NCBI GenBank assembly: GCA_021792555.1
Contig: JAJYUL010000020.1
Coordinates: 1 to 57,611 of the forward strand
Source of the DNA: Pseudomonadota bacterium
GTDB lineage: Bacteria > Pseudomonadota > Gammaproteobacteria > Steroidobacterales > Steroidobacteraceae
Direction: 5' to 3'
Length of the DNA stretch: 57,611 nt
The translations under genes were made by a program, and so were the position numbers. Within the stretch, counting starts at the first letter, position 1; each line of letters starts with the position of its first letter. Shown here one piece after another: positions 24,715 through 34,356 of this stretch. A model generated the notes under the pieces. That model saw nothing but the letters and a program-made list of their open reading frames with translations. It did not search any database and had not been told where the DNA came from.

Positions 24715-26523
24715 TCAGCCGCCCGAATCGGCGAGGATCATGAGCTTCTGGCCGGCCAGGATGGGCTGGCGCAGGTTCATCTCGTTCCAGCTGAGGATCT
24801 GGGCGACGCGCACCTGGAAGCGCCGCGCGATCTGCCAGAGGGTATCGCCCGAGCGCACGGTGTAGATCACCCGGTGCACGGTGCGGGCGACGCCGGCGAC
24901 CAGGCGGCGCGCCGGGCCGTAGCGCACGTCGGCCATGGTCGGCACGATGCGCAGCCGCTCGCCGGGCCGCAGGATCTGTCCCGGCCGCAGCCCGTTGACC
25001 CGTGCGAGCGCATGGACGCTCACGTGGTTACGCACGGCGATCGACCAGAGGCTGTCCCCGGGGCGTACCTGCACGACGCGGAACGTCGGGCGCGCGAAGC
25101 GGCCCACGCGCCCATCGGCGTACAGGCGCAGCCGCTCACCGGGCTGCAGGATCGTGTGGTGCAGGGACAGGCCGTTCATCTGCGCCAGACGGCGCACGCT
25201 GATGCCGTTGCGCTGAGCGATCGCCCACAGCGAGTCCCCGGGGCGCACCCGCACGACGCGGAAGCGGAAGTGGTAGCGCCATGCGCCGTGATCGGCCTGC
25301 TCGGCGGCGAGCATGACGTTCTCGGGCAGGTGATAGACGGTGGAGGGCACGTTGATCACCTGTCCGACCACGAGCCGTCCATGGGTCAGCGTGTTCAGCC
25401 GGCGCAGCAGATCGGTGGAGGTCCTGAAGCGCCGCGCGACCGAGTAGACCGTGTCGCCCGCGCGCACCACGTAGCGCTCCACGCCCATGCGCTCATCGGC
25501 AGTCAGCGCCGCGACGTTCTGCTTGAACACCGGAGCGGCATCGACGGGCAGCAGCAGGTAGAACGGGCCCGTGGGATCGGTGGCCCAGCGGTGGAAGGCG
25601 GGGTTGAGCTGGTAGATCTCATCGGAGGAGATCCCCGCGAGCCGCGCGGCGACCTCGAGGTTGATCTGTCCGTCGGTGGCGACCTTCGTAAAGTAGGGCC
25701 GGTCCGGAATGGGGCTGAAGGACAGCCCGTAGCGGGCCGGGTCCTGCACCAGGCGCGCCATGGCGAGCAGCTGGGGCACGTAGAGCTCGGTCTGGCGCGG
25801 CAGGATCAGATGCCAGAAGTCCGTCGGCCGGTGTCGCTCCTCGTTGTAGCGGATGGCCCGCTGCACGTTGAGCAGGCCGCAGTTGTACGCGGCGATCGCG
25901 AGCAGCCAGTGTCCGCCGACCTGATCGTGCAGTTGCTGCAGGTAATCGAGCGCCGCCTTGGTGGAGGCGACCACGTCGCGCCGCCCGTCATACCACCAGT
26001 CCTGCTTCAGGCCGAACAGCCGCCCGGTGCCGGAGGTGAACTGCCAGATGCCGGCGGCGCGCGCATAGGAGTAGGCGAAGGGCTGAAAGGCGCTCTCGAT
26101 CACCGGCAGCAGCGCGAGCTCGAGCGGCATGTGCCGCTTCTGCAGCTGGCTGACGATGTAGTAGAGGTACATATCCGCCCGGCCGAAGGCGCGCTGCAGG
26201 AATTCGGGGTGATCGGCGTACCAGCGGGCCTCCTCGGCGATGATCGGCTTATTCGGATCGGGCAGCGCAAAGCCGGCACGGATGCGGGCGAAGAGGTTCG
26301 CATAATGCGGCGCGGGCGGGGCCGAGGGCGGCGGCGGGGTCACCGGGGCCGGGGCGGCGGTGACCGGCGGCGGGGTGGGCTCAGGTTTCGGGGTCACCGC
26401 CGCCGGCGCGACCACGCGCGCGGCCACGACCGGACGCACCGGTGCGCGCGTGGCGCAGGCCGTCAGTGCCAGAACACCGAGGACACCCAGGGCAGCGCGT
26501 GCCCAGCTCGCTGAAATCGCCAA
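24715..26523 (-). CDS. mltD: Membrane-bound lytic murein transglycosylase D with four LysM domains
   Basis: 602 residues, TTG 26523 start with GAGAGG upstream. Lipoprotein signal [12 protein letters not shown] (lipobox LTA before Cys), then a Pro/Ala-rich linker to about residue 75. The SLT domain has the catalytic Glu in [15 protein letters not shown] near 142, followed by [17 protein letters not shown] and [16 protein letters not shown], family 1D style. Four LysM repeats follow: [44 protein letters not shown] and [16 protein letters not shown], ending about 3 residues before the stop. E. coli MltD has two LysM repeats, so this is an extended form. It cleaves peptidoglycan to 1,6-anhydro products at the outer-membrane inner leaflet. 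Confidence 0.94.
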   Translation of the reverse strand: MAISASWARAALGVLGVLALTACATRAPVRPVVAARVVAPAAVTPKPEPTPPPVTAAPAPVTPPPPSAPPAPHYANLFARIRAGFALPDPNKPIIAEEARWYADHPEFLQRAFGRADMYLYYIVSQLQKRHMPLELALLPVIESAFQPFAYSYARAAGIWQFTSGTGRLFGLKQDWWYDGRRDVVASTKAALDYLQQLHDQVGGHWLLAIAAYNCGLLNVQRAIRYNEERHRPTDFWHLILPRQTELYVPQLLAMARLVQDPARYGLSFSPIPDRPYFTKVATDGQINLEVAARLAGISSDEIYQLNPAFHRWATDPTGPFYLLLPVDAAPVFKQNVAALTADERMGVERYVVRAGDTVYSVARRFRTSTDLLRRLNTLTHGRLVVGQVINVPSTVYHLPENVMLAAEQADHGAWRYHFRFRVVRVRPGDSLWAIAQRNGISVRRLAQMNGLSLHHTILQPGERLRLYADGRVGRFARPTFRVVQVRPGDSLWSIAVRNHVSVHALARVNGLRPGQILRPGERLRIVPTMADVRYGPARRLVAGVARTVHRVIYTVRSGDTLWQIARRFQVRVAQILSWNEMNLRQPILAGQKLMILADSGG

Positions 26524-26655
26524 TTTCCCGACCCTCTCTGCGCCGTGTTAAGTTCTGCCCGCACCGGCGCTTTCGGGGAGAGGCCGGAGCGACATTACAA
26601 TAATCGCATCAACCGCGAAATGTACCTTCTCATATCACAGGATGGCTAGCCCCTG

Positions 26656-27426
26656 ATGGGACAAACTCACACTTCGACGCAATCCGATGCGACGCACGCG
26701 CTCGCGCGCTGGTGGGCGAGTCCCGCCGGCCGCGCGCTGATCGCCGCCGAAACGCTGGTGGTGCGCGAGGCGCTCGAGGATGTCTTCGGTTGGGAGTGCC
26801 TGCAAATCGGGGCGTGGGGCGAGGGGCGGCAGCTGTTGGAGGCCTGCCGCACGCGCCACCGGGCCATTCTCGCGCGGCCCGGACTGTCGCCAGATGCCGA
26901 CATTTTCGGCCGCCCGAGCCATCTGCCCGTGCTCGGCGATTCGATCGACGCGGTGTTGATGCCGCACACGTTGGAATTCGCGGGCGACCCGTACGCCATC
27001 GTGCGCGAGGCCGACCGGGTGCTGGTCGGGGAGGGCCACCTGGTCGTGCTCGGCTTTCAGCCCTGGAGCCTCTGGGGGCAGCGCGCGCGCCTCTCGCGCA
27101 GCGGCTTTCCGCCGGGGCTGCGCCGGGTGCTCTCCGAGCGGCGCGTGCGCGAGTGGCTGGCGCTGCTCGGCTACGAGGTGTTCGACGCGCGGCGCTATCT
27201 TTACCGCAGTCCCTGGGCCGGGGGGCTCGCCGAGGGCGAGCGGGCGGACCGGCTGCTCAGGCGGGGGCTCACCTTCGCTCTGCCCGCCGGGGCCTACGTG
27301 CTCAAGGCGCGCAAGCAGGTCTACACCCTCACCCCGATGCGCCCGCGGGTGCGCAGGGCGGTGCTCGGCGGTCTCGTCAAGCCCGCCCCGCCGCCCGTGC
27401 GCCACGGCGTGCGGCGTTGCCCATGA
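26656..27426 (+). CDS. SAM-dependent methyltransferase, YafS-like
   Basis: 256 residues, ATG 26656. Rossmann-type methyltransferase features are weak but present: [13 protein letters not shown] near residue 49 (motif I position), [16 protein letters not shown] near 95 (typical of YafS/Methyltransf_11), [26 protein letters not shown]. Order and strand relative to rnhA and dnaQ match E. coli yafS-rnhA-dnaQ. Its TGA overlaps the rnhA ATG (ATGA), so translation is coupled. Substrate unknown. A TACAAT at 26596-26601 in the 132-bp divergent gap to mltD may be its -10 element. Confidence 0.85.
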   Translation: MGQTHTSTQSDATHALARWWASPAGRALIAAETLVVREALEDVFGWECLQIGAWGEGRQLLEACRTRHRAILARPGLSPDADIFGRPSHLPVLGDSIDAVLMPHTLEFAGDPYAIVREADRVLVGEGHLVVLGFQPWSLWGQRARLSRSGFPPGLRRVLSERRVREWLALLGYEVFDARRYLYRSPWAGGLAEGERADRLLRRGLTFALPAGAYVLKARKQVYTLTPMRPRVRRAVLGGLVKPAPPPVRHGVRRCP

Positions 27427-27911
27427 GCGCTCCGGTGCCCGCGGGCGGGGTGAGCGGGAGGGTCGAGATCTATACCGACGGGGCCTGCCGCGGCAACCCC
27501 GGCCCCGGGGGCTGGGGGGCGCTGCTCATCTTCGGTGAGCGCGAGAAGACCCTCTCGGGCGCCGAGCCGCTCACCACCAACAACCGCATGGAGCTGATGG
27601 CGGTGATTGCGGCCCTCGAGGCGCTCAAGCGCCCCGTGAGCGCGCGGCTGTACACGGACTCGCAGTACGTGCGTCGCGGCATCACCGAGTGGCTCGCGAA
27701 CTGGAAGGCGAAGGGCTGGCGCACCGCGGACCGCAAGCCGGTGAAGAACCAGGACCTCTGGCAGCGGCTCGATGCGCTCGCGAGCGGCCACCGCATCGAG
27801 TGGCACTGGGTGCCGGGCCACGCCGGTGTGCCCGGCAACGAGCGGGTCGATCGCCTCGCGAACGAGGCGATCGATGCGCTCGGCCACGCGCGGGCCGAGC
27901 GGGCGCGCTAG
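27423..27911 (+). CDS. rnhA: Ribonuclease HI
   Basis: 162 residues, ATG 27423 overlapping the previous stop by 4 nt. Degrades RNA in RNA-DNA hybrids in the cytosol. All metal-binding carboxylates are in place: Asp in [19 protein letters not shown], Glu in [13 protein letters not shown], Asp in [12 protein letters not shown], and the C-terminal Asp in [10 protein letters not shown]. The basic handle region ([20 protein letters not shown]) and catalytic His loop ([12 protein letters not shown]) are normal. Length matches E. coli RNase HI (155). Confidence 0.97.
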   Translation: MSAPVPAGGVSGRVEIYTDGACRGNPGPGGWGALLIFGEREKTLSGAEPLTTNNRMELMAVIAALEALKRPVSARLYTDSQYVRRGITEWLANWKAKGWRTADRKPVKNQDLWQRLDALASGHRIEWHWVPGHAGVPGNERVDRLANEAIDALGHARAERAR

Positions 27912-27928
27912 CGGGTACACTCTCGCCC

Positions 27929-28645
27929 ATGCGACAGATCGTTCTGGATACCGAGACCACCGGACTTGAGCCCTCGCTCGGGCACCGGATCATCGAAATC
28001 GGCTGCGTCGAGCTCGTGAACCGCCGGGTCACCGGCCGCACCTTCCACCGCTACCTCAATCCCGAGCGCGACATCGATGCTGCGGCGCTCGCCGTGCACG
28101 GCATTTCCCGCGAATCCCTCGCCGGTCAGCCCCGCTTCGCCGAGATCGCCGAGGCGCTGCTGGAGTTTCTCGAGGACGCGGAGATCGTGGCGCACAATGC
28201 CTCCTTCGACGTCGGCTTTCTCGAGTCGGAGCTGGAGCGCTGCGGGCGGCCGCTGAAGCTCACCGAGCGCTGCCACGTGCTCGATACGCTCGCGCTCGCT
28301 CGGGAGATGCACCCTGGGCAGCGCAACAACCTCGATGCGCTCTGCAAGCGCTACAACGTGGACAACGCCGCCCGCGAGCTGCACGGCGCGCTGCTCGATG
28401 CGCGCATCCTCGCCGATGTGTACCTGGCGATGACCGGCGGCCAGGCCGCGCTCGAGCTTGCCACGCTCGAGCGCGAGGCCGGCGTGAGCGCCGCACAGCC
28501 GGTGCGGCCCGCGGGCCCGTTGAAGGTGCTGCCCGCGAGCGAGGCGGAACTGCGCGCCCACGAGCAAATGCTGACCGTGATCAGCAAAGCGAGCGGCGGC
28601 AAGTGCCTTTGGCCGGCCTCCTCACCGCCCGAGCGCGCCTCCTGA
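27929..28645 (+). CDS. dnaQ: DNA polymerase III epsilon subunit (3'-5' proofreading exonuclease)
   Basis: 238 residues, ATG 27929, 17 nt after rnhA. The DEDDh exonuclease motifs are intact: ExoI VLDTETTGLEP at the N-terminus, ExoII VAHNASFDVGFL near residue 91, ExoIII with the catalytic His in ELHGALLDARILADVYL near 150. The C-terminal tail (LPASEAELRAHEQML...) contains the segment that binds the polymerase alpha subunit. Classical neighbour of rnhA, though in E. coli the two are divergent rather than tandem. Confidence 0.96.
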   Translation: MRQIVLDTETTGLEPSLGHRIIEIGCVELVNRRVTGRTFHRYLNPERDIDAAALAVHGISRESLAGQPRFAEIAEALLEFLEDAEIVAHNASFDVGFLESELERCGRPLKLTERCHVLDTLALAREMHPGQRNNLDALCKRYNVDNAARELHGALLDARILADVYLAMTGGQAALELATLEREAGVSAAQPVRPAGPLKVLPASEAELRAHEQMLTVISKASGGKCLWPASSPPERAS

Positions 28646-28718
28646 ACAGCCTGGCGCGCCCGGCCGCCCGGGCGGGCGGGCGGCGGTTAAAATAGCCGTT
28701 TCCACGAGGGAACCGTCC

Positions 28719-29933
28719 GTGACCGAAAAGTCCCACTCGAGCGCCATGCGCGTGCCGCTTCTCGATCTGAAGCCCCAGTACCAGGCCATCGCCCCGCGCG
28801 TGCGCGCGGTGATCGAGGCGGTCTGTGAGAGCCAGCAGTTCATCCTCGGCCCCGAGGTCACGACCCTCGAGGCGCGCATCGCCGCCTACAGCCACACCCG
28901 CCACGGCATCGGCGTGTCCTCCGGGACCGATGCGCTGCTGCTTGCGCTGATGGCCCTCGACATCGGCCCGGGCGATGCGGTCATCACGACCCCGTACACG
29001 TTCTTTGCCACCGCGGGCACCGTTGCCCGCACGGGCGCGCGGCCGCTGTTCTGCGATATCGAGCCCGAGACGTTCAATATTTCCGCCGCGGCCGTGCGCA
29101 CGTTCATCGAGCGGCACTGCGAGCGGCGCGGCGAGGCGCTCGTGCACCGCGCGAGCGGCACGCGGGTCAAGGCGCTGATGCCGGTGCACCTGTACGGCCA
29201 GCTCTGCCCGATGGAGCCGCTGCTCGCCCTCGCGCGCGAGTCGGGCCTGCGGGTCATCGAGGATGCCGCCCAGGCGATCGGCGCGCGCGATGCCGGGGCG
29301 CATCAGGCCGGCAGCTTCGGGGATGTCGGCTGCTTCTCGTTCTTTCCGACCAAGAACCTCGGCGCCTTCGGCGATGCGGGCCTGTGCGTGACGCAGGACG
29401 AGGCGCTCGCCGAGCACATGCGGGTGCTGCGCGTGCACGGCGGTAAACCGAAATACCATCATGCCTTCATCGGGGGCAACTTCCGCATCGATGAGCTGCA
29501 GGCGGCGGTGCTCAACGTGAAGCTCGACTACCTCGATGACTGGTCGCGCCGGCGCGCCGAGAACGCGCGCATCTACGATGAGGCCTTCGCGCGCGCCGGA
29601 CTCGGGGCCAACGTGGCCACGCCGACGGCGCTGCCGGGCTTTCACCACATCTACAACCAGTACGTGATCCGCGTGCGCCGGCGCGATCAGCTCCGCGAGC
29701 ACCTCGCGGCCGCCGGCGTCGGCACCGAGATCTACTACCCGATCCCGCTGCACCTGCAGAAGTGCTTCGCCTACCTCGGCCACGCCGAGGGGGACTTCCC
29801 CGAGTCCGAGCGCGCGGCAAAGGAGACGCTCGCGCTGCCGATCTACCCGGAGCTCACCCCCGAGCAGCTGCACTACGTGGTCGAGTCCATCGGCGCGTTC
29901 TACGCCGGCAGCGCCCCGCCGGCGCGCGGCTGA
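28719..29933 (+). CDS. DegT/DnrJ/EryC1/StrS family sugar aminotransferase
   Basis: 404 residues from GTG 28719, with GAGGGA about 9 nt upstream; an in-frame ATG ten codons later is an alternative. PLP-dependent aminotransferase acting on keto-sugar nucleotides for surface glycans. Motifs: VPLLDLKPQYQAI start, GVSSGTDALLLALMAL near 70, VIEDAAQAIGA near 180, and the PLP-binding Lys in CFSFFPTKNLGAFGDAG near 210. Closest in look to the WbpE/WlbC-like group that makes UDP-GlcNAc3NAcA or related amino sugars, but the specific keto-sugar cannot be deduced. It heads the sugar-supply gene set. Confidence 0.9.
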   Translation: MTEKSHSSAMRVPLLDLKPQYQAIAPRVRAVIEAVCESQQFILGPEVTTLEARIAAYSHTRHGIGVSSGTDALLLALMALDIGPGDAVITTPYTFFATAGTVARTGARPLFCDIEPETFNISAAAVRTFIERHCERRGEALVHRASGTRVKALMPVHLYGQLCPMEPLLALARESGLRVIEDAAQAIGARDAGAHQAGSFGDVGCFSFFPTKNLGAFGDAGLCVTQDEALAEHMRVLRVHGGKPKYHHAFIGGNFRIDELQAAVLNVKLDYLDDWSRRRAENARIYDEAFARAGLGANVATPTALPGFHHIYNQYVIRVRRRDQLREHLAAAGVGTEIYYPIPLHLQKCFAYLGHAEGDFPESERAAKETLALPIYPELTPEQLHYVVESIGAFYAGSAPPARG

Positions 29934-29954
29934 GGCCCACCGCCGAGGCGTCCC

Positions 29955-31601
29955 ATGCGCATCGCCCCCGGTCCCCGCAGCGCATCCTGGACGGAGCTGC
30001 ACGCTCACGCCCGGCGCCTGGGGGCGGTGCCGACGCGCGAGCTGTTCGAGCGCGACCCGGGCCGCTTCGAGCGCTTCTCGCGCCGCGGCGCCGGGCTGCT
30101 GATGGATTTCTCGCGCCAGCACCTCGATGAGATGGTGCTCGGGCGGCTGCTCGAGCTGCCCGAGGCGGCCGGTCTAGCCGCCTACCGCGATGCGATGTGG
30201 CGCGGGGAGAGGATCAACGCCACCGAGGCGCGCGCGGCGCTGCACGTGGCGCTCAGGCAGCGGCCGGGGGAGCGCTTGGGCGGCGAGGCCATCGAGCGGG
30301 AGGTGCTCGAGGAGCGCGAGCGCATGCTGGCGTTCGCCGCGGGCGTGCGCAGCGGGCGCATCGCCGGCAGCGCCGGCAAGCCCTTCACCCTCGTGGTCAA
30401 CATCGGCATCGGCGGCTCGGATCTCGGGCCGGCGATGGCCGCACAGGCGCTCGCCCATTACTCGCGCGGCGCGCCGCGCGGGGAGTTCATCTCCAACGTC
30501 GAGGGCTGCCGCCTCGCGGACGTGCTCGAGGGCGCCGATCCGCGCACGACGCTGTTCATCGTCTGCTCGAAGACCTTCACCACGCTCGAGACCCTCACTC
30601 ACGCGCAAAGCGCGCGTGAGTGGCTGCGTGAAGCGCTCGGGGAGGCGGCCGTGCCGAGCCATTTCGCGGCCGTCTCGGTCAATCACCGCGCCATGGACAC
30701 CTTCGGCGTGCATCCCGACCATCGCTTCAGGATGTGGGACTGGGTCGGGGGACGCTATTCGCTGTGGTCCTCGATCGGCCTGTCTCTCGCGATCGCGATC
30801 GGGCGGGAGGCCTTCGTCGCCTTCCTCGAGGGCGCCCGCGAGATGGATGCGCATTTCAGGCGCGCGCCGTGGGAGGAAAACCTGCCCGTGCTGCTCGCGC
30901 TCATCGGGATCTGGAACATCAATTTCCTCGAGCTGCCGACGCTCGCCGTGCTGCCCTACGAGGAGCGGCTCGCTCGCCTGCCGGCCTACCTGCAGCAGCT
31001 CGAGATGGGCAGCAACGGCAAGTCGGTCACGCTCGAGGGCCGGCGCGCCGAGTGGCAGACCGCCGCGGTGATCTGGGGCGGGCCGGGCAGCAACGCTGAG
31101 CACTCGTTCTATCAGCTGCTGCACCAGGGCACCCCCCGCGCGGCGCTCGATCTGCTGCTGCCGGCGGACTCCTCCTGCGGCAACCGCGCGCAGCATGAGC
31201 TTGCGATCGCGAGCTGCCTGGCGCAGGCCGAGGCGTTCATGAGCGGCTACCCCGCCGAGGCGGTGCGCGAGGAATTCGATCGCGAGGGACTGCCGGCGGA
31301 GCGCCGCGAGACGCTCGAGCCGCACAAGGTGCACCCCGGCTCGCGCCCGAGTACGCTCATCGCCTTCCCGCGGCTCGATCCTGCGACGCTCGGCCGCCTG
31401 ATCGCGCTCTACGAGCACAAGGTATTCACCCAGGGGGTGATCTGGGGGATCAACTCCTTCGACCAGTGGGGTGTGGAGCTCGGCAAGCGCCTCGCCGGGG
31501 CGCTGATTGCGAGCGTGCGCGACCCGGCGGGCCAGCCCGCCGTCGCCCCCGGTGTGCAGCAGCTGCTCGAGCAGCTCGCCGAATGGCGCAACACGCCGTA
31601 A
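29955..31601 (+). CDS. pgi: Glucose-6-phosphate isomerase
   Basis: 548 residues, ATG 29955. Interconverts glucose-6-P and fructose-6-P in the cytosol, linking glycolysis to the pentose phosphate intermediates used for heptose and to sugar nucleotides. Signature segments: VVNIGIGGSDLGPAMAAQAL, ISNVEGCRLADVL, CSKTFTTLETLTHA, WDWVGGRYSLWSSIGL, and the C-terminal EHKVFTQGVIWGINSFDQW. Catalytic Glu in QLEMGSNGKSV region and Lys near the C-terminus (VELGKRLA) are present. Length equals E. coli Pgi (549). Confidence 0.97.
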   Translation: MRIAPGPRSASWTELHAHARRLGAVPTRELFERDPGRFERFSRRGAGLLMDFSRQHLDEMVLGRLLELPEAAGLAAYRDAMWRGERINATEARAALHVALRQRPGERLGGEAIEREVLEERERMLAFAAGVRSGRIAGSAGKPFTLVVNIGIGGSDLGPAMAAQALAHYSRGAPRGEFISNVEGCRLADVLEGADPRTTLFIVCSKTFTTLETLTHAQSAREWLREALGEAAVPSHFAAVSVNHRAMDTFGVHPDHRFRMWDWVGGRYSLWSSIGLSLAIAIGREAFVAFLEGAREMDAHFRRAPWEENLPVLLALIGIWNINFLELPTLAVLPYEERLARLPAYLQQLEMGSNGKSVTLEGRRAEWQTAAVIWGGPGSNAEHSFYQLLHQGTPRAALDLLLPADSSCGNRAQHELAIASCLAQAEAFMSGYPAEAVREEFDREGLPAERRETLEPHKVHPGSRPSTLIAFPRLDPATLGRLIALYEHKVFTQGVIWGINSFDQWGVELGKRLAGALIASVRDPAGQPAVAPGVQQLLEQLAEWRNTP

Positions 31602-31629
31602 TCTGGAAGAATTTCGGGAGAGGGGCCGC

Positions 31630-32223
31630 TTGATTCGGAATCAGAATCTCTTTCAGAGCAACTTGCGCGAGCATCTGGCGCTTTTCGAGATGCTTCCCCG
31701 GCTCGAGAGCGACGTCGAACGGGCGGGCGCGCTCATCGGTGAGGCGCTCGCAGCGGGACGCAAGCTGATGTTGTGCGGCAACGGCGGCTCGGCCGCCGAC
31801 AGCCAGCACATTGCCGCCGAGCTCACCGGCCGGTTCATTCACGATCGCCGGCCGCTCGCGGCGCTCGCACTCACCACCGACACCTCGGCGCTGACGTGCA
31901 TCGCGAACGACTATAGCTTCGAGGACGTGTTTGCGCGCCAGGTCGGCGCGCTCGGCGCGCGCGGCGACTGCCTGATCGGCATTTCGACGTCCGGCAACTC
32001 GCGCAACGTCATCAAGGCGGTCGAGGTTGCCCGGAGTATCGGTATGCACATCATCGGCCTGCTCGGCCGCGACGGAGGGGCGCTGCGCGCGCTTTGCGAT
32101 GTCGCCATCGTCGTGCCGAGTTCGACCACGGCGCGGATTCAAGAGGCGCACATCATGATCGGCCATACGCTGTGCGGGATGGTCGAGTCGGCTTTGGGGC
32201 TCGTGGGGGCGGATCAAGCGTGA
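31630..32223 (+). CDS. gmhA: Sedoheptulose-7-phosphate isomerase
   Basis: First step of ADP-heptose synthesis: sedoheptulose-7-P to D-glycero-D-manno-heptose-7-P. 197 residues from TTG 31630, which follows GGGAGAGGGG; no ATG fits. SIS-domain hallmarks: LMLCGNGGSAADSQHIAAELTGRF near 52, TSGNSRNVIKAVE near 120, and PSSTTARIQEAHIMIGH with the conserved zinc/substrate residues near 165. The end overlaps the next gene by 4 nt (GTGA), coupling translation to hldA. Confidence 0.93.
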   Translation: MIRNQNLFQSNLREHLALFEMLPRLESDVERAGALIGEALAAGRKLMLCGNGGSAADSQHIAAELTGRFIHDRRPLAALALTTDTSALTCIANDYSFEDVFARQVGALGARGDCLIGISTSGNSRNVIKAVEVARSIGMHIIGLLGRDGGALRALCDVAIVVPSSTTARIQEAHIMIGHTLCGMVESALGLVGADQA

Positions 32224-33149
32224 AGCCATTGCAGGCCGATTTGCAGCGCGCCCGCGTCCTCGTGGTGGGCGATGCGATGCTCGACCGGTACCTGTTCGGC
32301 GAGGTCGAGCGCATCTCCCCGGAAGCGCCCGTGCCCGTGGTGCGGGTGACGCGTGAGGAAGACCGCTTGGGCGGCGCCGCCAACGTGGCCCTCAATGTCA
32401 GGGCATTGGGCCCGGCGGTGACGCTGATCACCGTCGTGGGCGATGACGAGCCGGCGCGGCGGCTCGAGGCGCTGCTCGGGGAGCGCGCCATCGAGAGCCT
32501 GCTCGGCCGCGACCCGAACCTCTACACCAGCGTCAAGCTGCGCGTCATCGGCCGCGCGCAGCAGCTCGTGCGGGTCGACTTCGAGAACAAGCCCGACCAC
32601 GAGATCCTCTCCGGCATGCTCTCGGATTTCGAGCGCGCGCTGCCGGAGTGCGGCGCGGTGATCTTCTCCGACTATGGCAAGGGCGGGCTGACCCACATCT
32701 CGGACATGATCGGACGGGCCCGTGCCGCCGGCAAACCCGTGCTGGTCGACCCCAAGGGGGATGATTACACCCGCTACGCGGGCGCCACGGTGGTGACGCC
32801 GAACCGCGCGGAGCTCGCGCACGTGATCGGCCGTTGGTCGAGCGAGCAGGAGCTCGAGGAGCGCGTGGCGCACCTTCGCCGGGCGCATCGGCTCGATGCG
32901 CTCCTGCTGACGCGCAGCGAGGAGGGCATGTCGCTGTTCGATGCCGACGGCCACGTGCGCATCGGCGCGCAGGCCCGCGAGGTGTTCGATGTCACCGGCG
33001 CGGGAGACACCGTGATCGCCGCCCTGGCCTCGATGCTGGCCGCGGGGATGAGCCTGCGCGAGGCCATGCCCATCGCCAATCGCGCCGGCGGCATCGTGGT
33101 GGGCAAGTTCGGCACCGCCACCGCCACGTACGAGGAGTTGTTCGCATGA
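32220..33149 (+). CDS. hldA: D-glycero-beta-D-manno-heptose-7-phosphate kinase (HldE kinase half, stand-alone)
   Basis: 309 residues, GTG 32220 inside the gmhA stop. Ribokinase-family enzyme that phosphorylates C1 of heptose-7-P. Motifs: [29 protein letters not shown] N-terminus, [26 protein letters not shown], and the anion hole/catalytic Asp in [14 protein letters not shown] near 262. In E. coli this domain is fused to an adenylyltransferase as HldE; here the second half is a separate gene 3 kb downstream (hldC). The stop overlaps the hldD ATG. Confidence 0.94.
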   Translation: MKPLQADLQRARVLVVGDAMLDRYLFGEVERISPEAPVPVVRVTREEDRLGGAANVALNVRALGPAVTLITVVGDDEPARRLEALLGERAIESLLGRDPNLYTSVKLRVIGRAQQLVRVDFENKPDHEILSGMLSDFERALPECGAVIFSDYGKGGLTHISDMIGRARAAGKPVLVDPKGDDYTRYAGATVVTPNRAELAHVIGRWSSEQELEERVAHLRRAHRLDALLLTRSEEGMSLFDADGHVRIGAQAREVFDVTGAGDTVIAALASMLAAGMSLREAMPIANRAGGIVVGKFGTATATYEELFA

Positions 33150-34138
33150 GAGTCGTGGTGACGGGAGCCGCCGGCATGATCGGCAGCAACCTGGTGCAGG
33201 GCTTGAATGCCCTGGGGGTCGATGAGGTCATCGCGGTCGACGATCTCACCGAGGGCATGAAGTACCGCAACCTGCTCGGGGCGAAGGTGAGCGATTATTT
33301 CGACCGGGACGAGTTCTACGGGCGCTTCGAGCGCGGGGAGCTCGGGCGGATCGAGGCGGTCTTTCACGAAGGGGCCTGCTCGGACACGATGGAGCACAAC
33401 GGCAAGTACATGCTGGAGAACAACTACCGCTGCTCCAAGCGGCTGCTCGATGCCGCTCAGGCCCAGGGCACACGGCTCCTCTATGCCTCCTCGGCGGCCA
33501 CCTATGGGGACAGCACGGTGTTTCGCGAGTCGCCCGAGTGCGAGCGGCCGCTGAACGTGTACGGCTACTCCAAGCTCCTCTTCGACAACGTCGTGCGGCG
33601 CATGCTGCCGGTTGCGCGCCACCAGGTGGCGGGCTTTCGCTACTTCAACGTCTACGGGCCGCGCGAGCAGCACAAGGGCCGCATGGCCTCGGTGGCGTTC
33701 CATCACTTCGGCCAGCTGCGCGAGTGCGGCAAGGTCAAGCTCTTCGGGCAGTACGGCGGCTACGGTCCGGGCGAGCAGACGCGGGATTTCGTGTACGTCG
33801 AGGACGTGGTGGCGGTGAACCTGTGGTTCCTGCGCCATCCTGAGCGCAGCGGCATCTTCAATGTGGGCTCGGGACGCTCGCAGCCCTTCAACGATGTCGC
33901 CCAGGCCACGATCAACGCGATGCGCGCTGGGCGTGGCGAGCCGCCGCTGTCGCTTGCCGAGCAGATCCAGGCGGGTTTGATCGAGTACACGGCCTTCCCG
34001 CAAGCGCTCGTGGGCAAGTACCAGTGCCGTACCGAGGCGGATCTCACCGCCCTGCGCTCGACGGGGTGCGACGTTGAGTTCGCAGACGTCGAGAGCGGCG
34101 TGCGCCGCTATGCCGAGTGGCTGGCGGGGCGGGGCTGA
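33146..34138 (+). CDS. hldD: ADP-L-glycero-D-manno-heptose 6-epimerase
   Basis: Final step of ADP-heptose synthesis: converts ADP-D-glycero- to ADP-L-glycero-D-manno-heptose for LPS inner core. 330 residues, ATG 33146 overlapping the hldA stop (ATGA). NAD(P)-binding [16 protein letters not shown], catalytic region [10 protein letters not shown] and Tyr-x3-Lys in [11 protein letters not shown], then [23 protein letters not shown], the sequence typical of RfaD. Length agrees with E. coli HldD (310). Confidence 0.95.
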   Translation: MRVVVTGAAGMIGSNLVQGLNALGVDEVIAVDDLTEGMKYRNLLGAKVSDYFDRDEFYGRFERGELGRIEAVFHEGACSDTMEHNGKYMLENNYRCSKRLLDAAQAQGTRLLYASSAATYGDSTVFRESPECERPLNVYGYSKLLFDNVVRRMLPVARHQVAGFRYFNVYGPREQHKGRMASVAFHHFGQLRECGKVKLFGQYGGYGPGEQTRDFVYVEDVVAVNLWFLRHPERSGIFNVGSGRSQPFNDVAQATINAMRAGRGEPPLSLAEQIQAGLIEYTAFPQALVGKYQCRTEADLTALRSTGCDVEFADVESGVRRYAEWLAGRG

Positions 34139-34166
34139 CGGAGTGCTCGGACCCTGACCCGGGGGT

Positions 34167-34212
34167 GGGGTCGATGAGGATGTCCAGGCTACGGCCCCTG
34201 ACATCCGACCCC
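34167..34212 (+). terminator. Bulged hairpin after hldD
   Basis: GGGGTCG (34167-34173) and GATGTC (34179-34184) pair with GACATC (34200-34205) and CGACCCC (34206-34212); five bases (ATGAG) bulge on the left arm. No T-tract. It could end the gmhA-hldA-hldD transcript before the accessory patch. Confidence 0.35.
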
Positions 34213-34305
34213 CTGTCCGGCGGCGCCAAAAACGCGCGCATTTTCGGGGTGAAGTACGAAAGGATCACGCAGCCGAGGATGGAGAGATGTCTCTGCGGAC
34301 CTTGA

Positions 34306-34327
34306 TGTCAATACAATTGTATTGACA
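34306..34327. promoter_or_regulatory. Perfect 22-bp palindromic operator
   Basis: Left arm TGTCAATACAA (34306-34316) and its exact complement TTGTATTGACA (34317-34327), no spacer. The right arm ends in the consensus -35 box TTGACA, so a bound dimer or dimer pair would block RNA polymerase. It lies 29 nt upstream of the ribbon-helix-helix gene, the usual site of autoregulation in toxin-antitoxin operons. Confidence 0.75.
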
Positions 34328-34350
34328 TACTCTTCGATCCACTTTATGTT
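34322..34350 (+). promoter_or_regulatory. Sigma70 promoter of the RHH-NTase module, probably giving a leaderless mRNA
   Basis: TTGACA (34322-34327, consensus), 17-nt spacer, TATGTT (34345-34350). Only six bases (CGGGCC) separate the -10 box from ATG 34357, so the expected transcription start falls on or next to the A of the start codon. Confidence 0.65.
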
Positions 34351-34356
34351 CGGGCC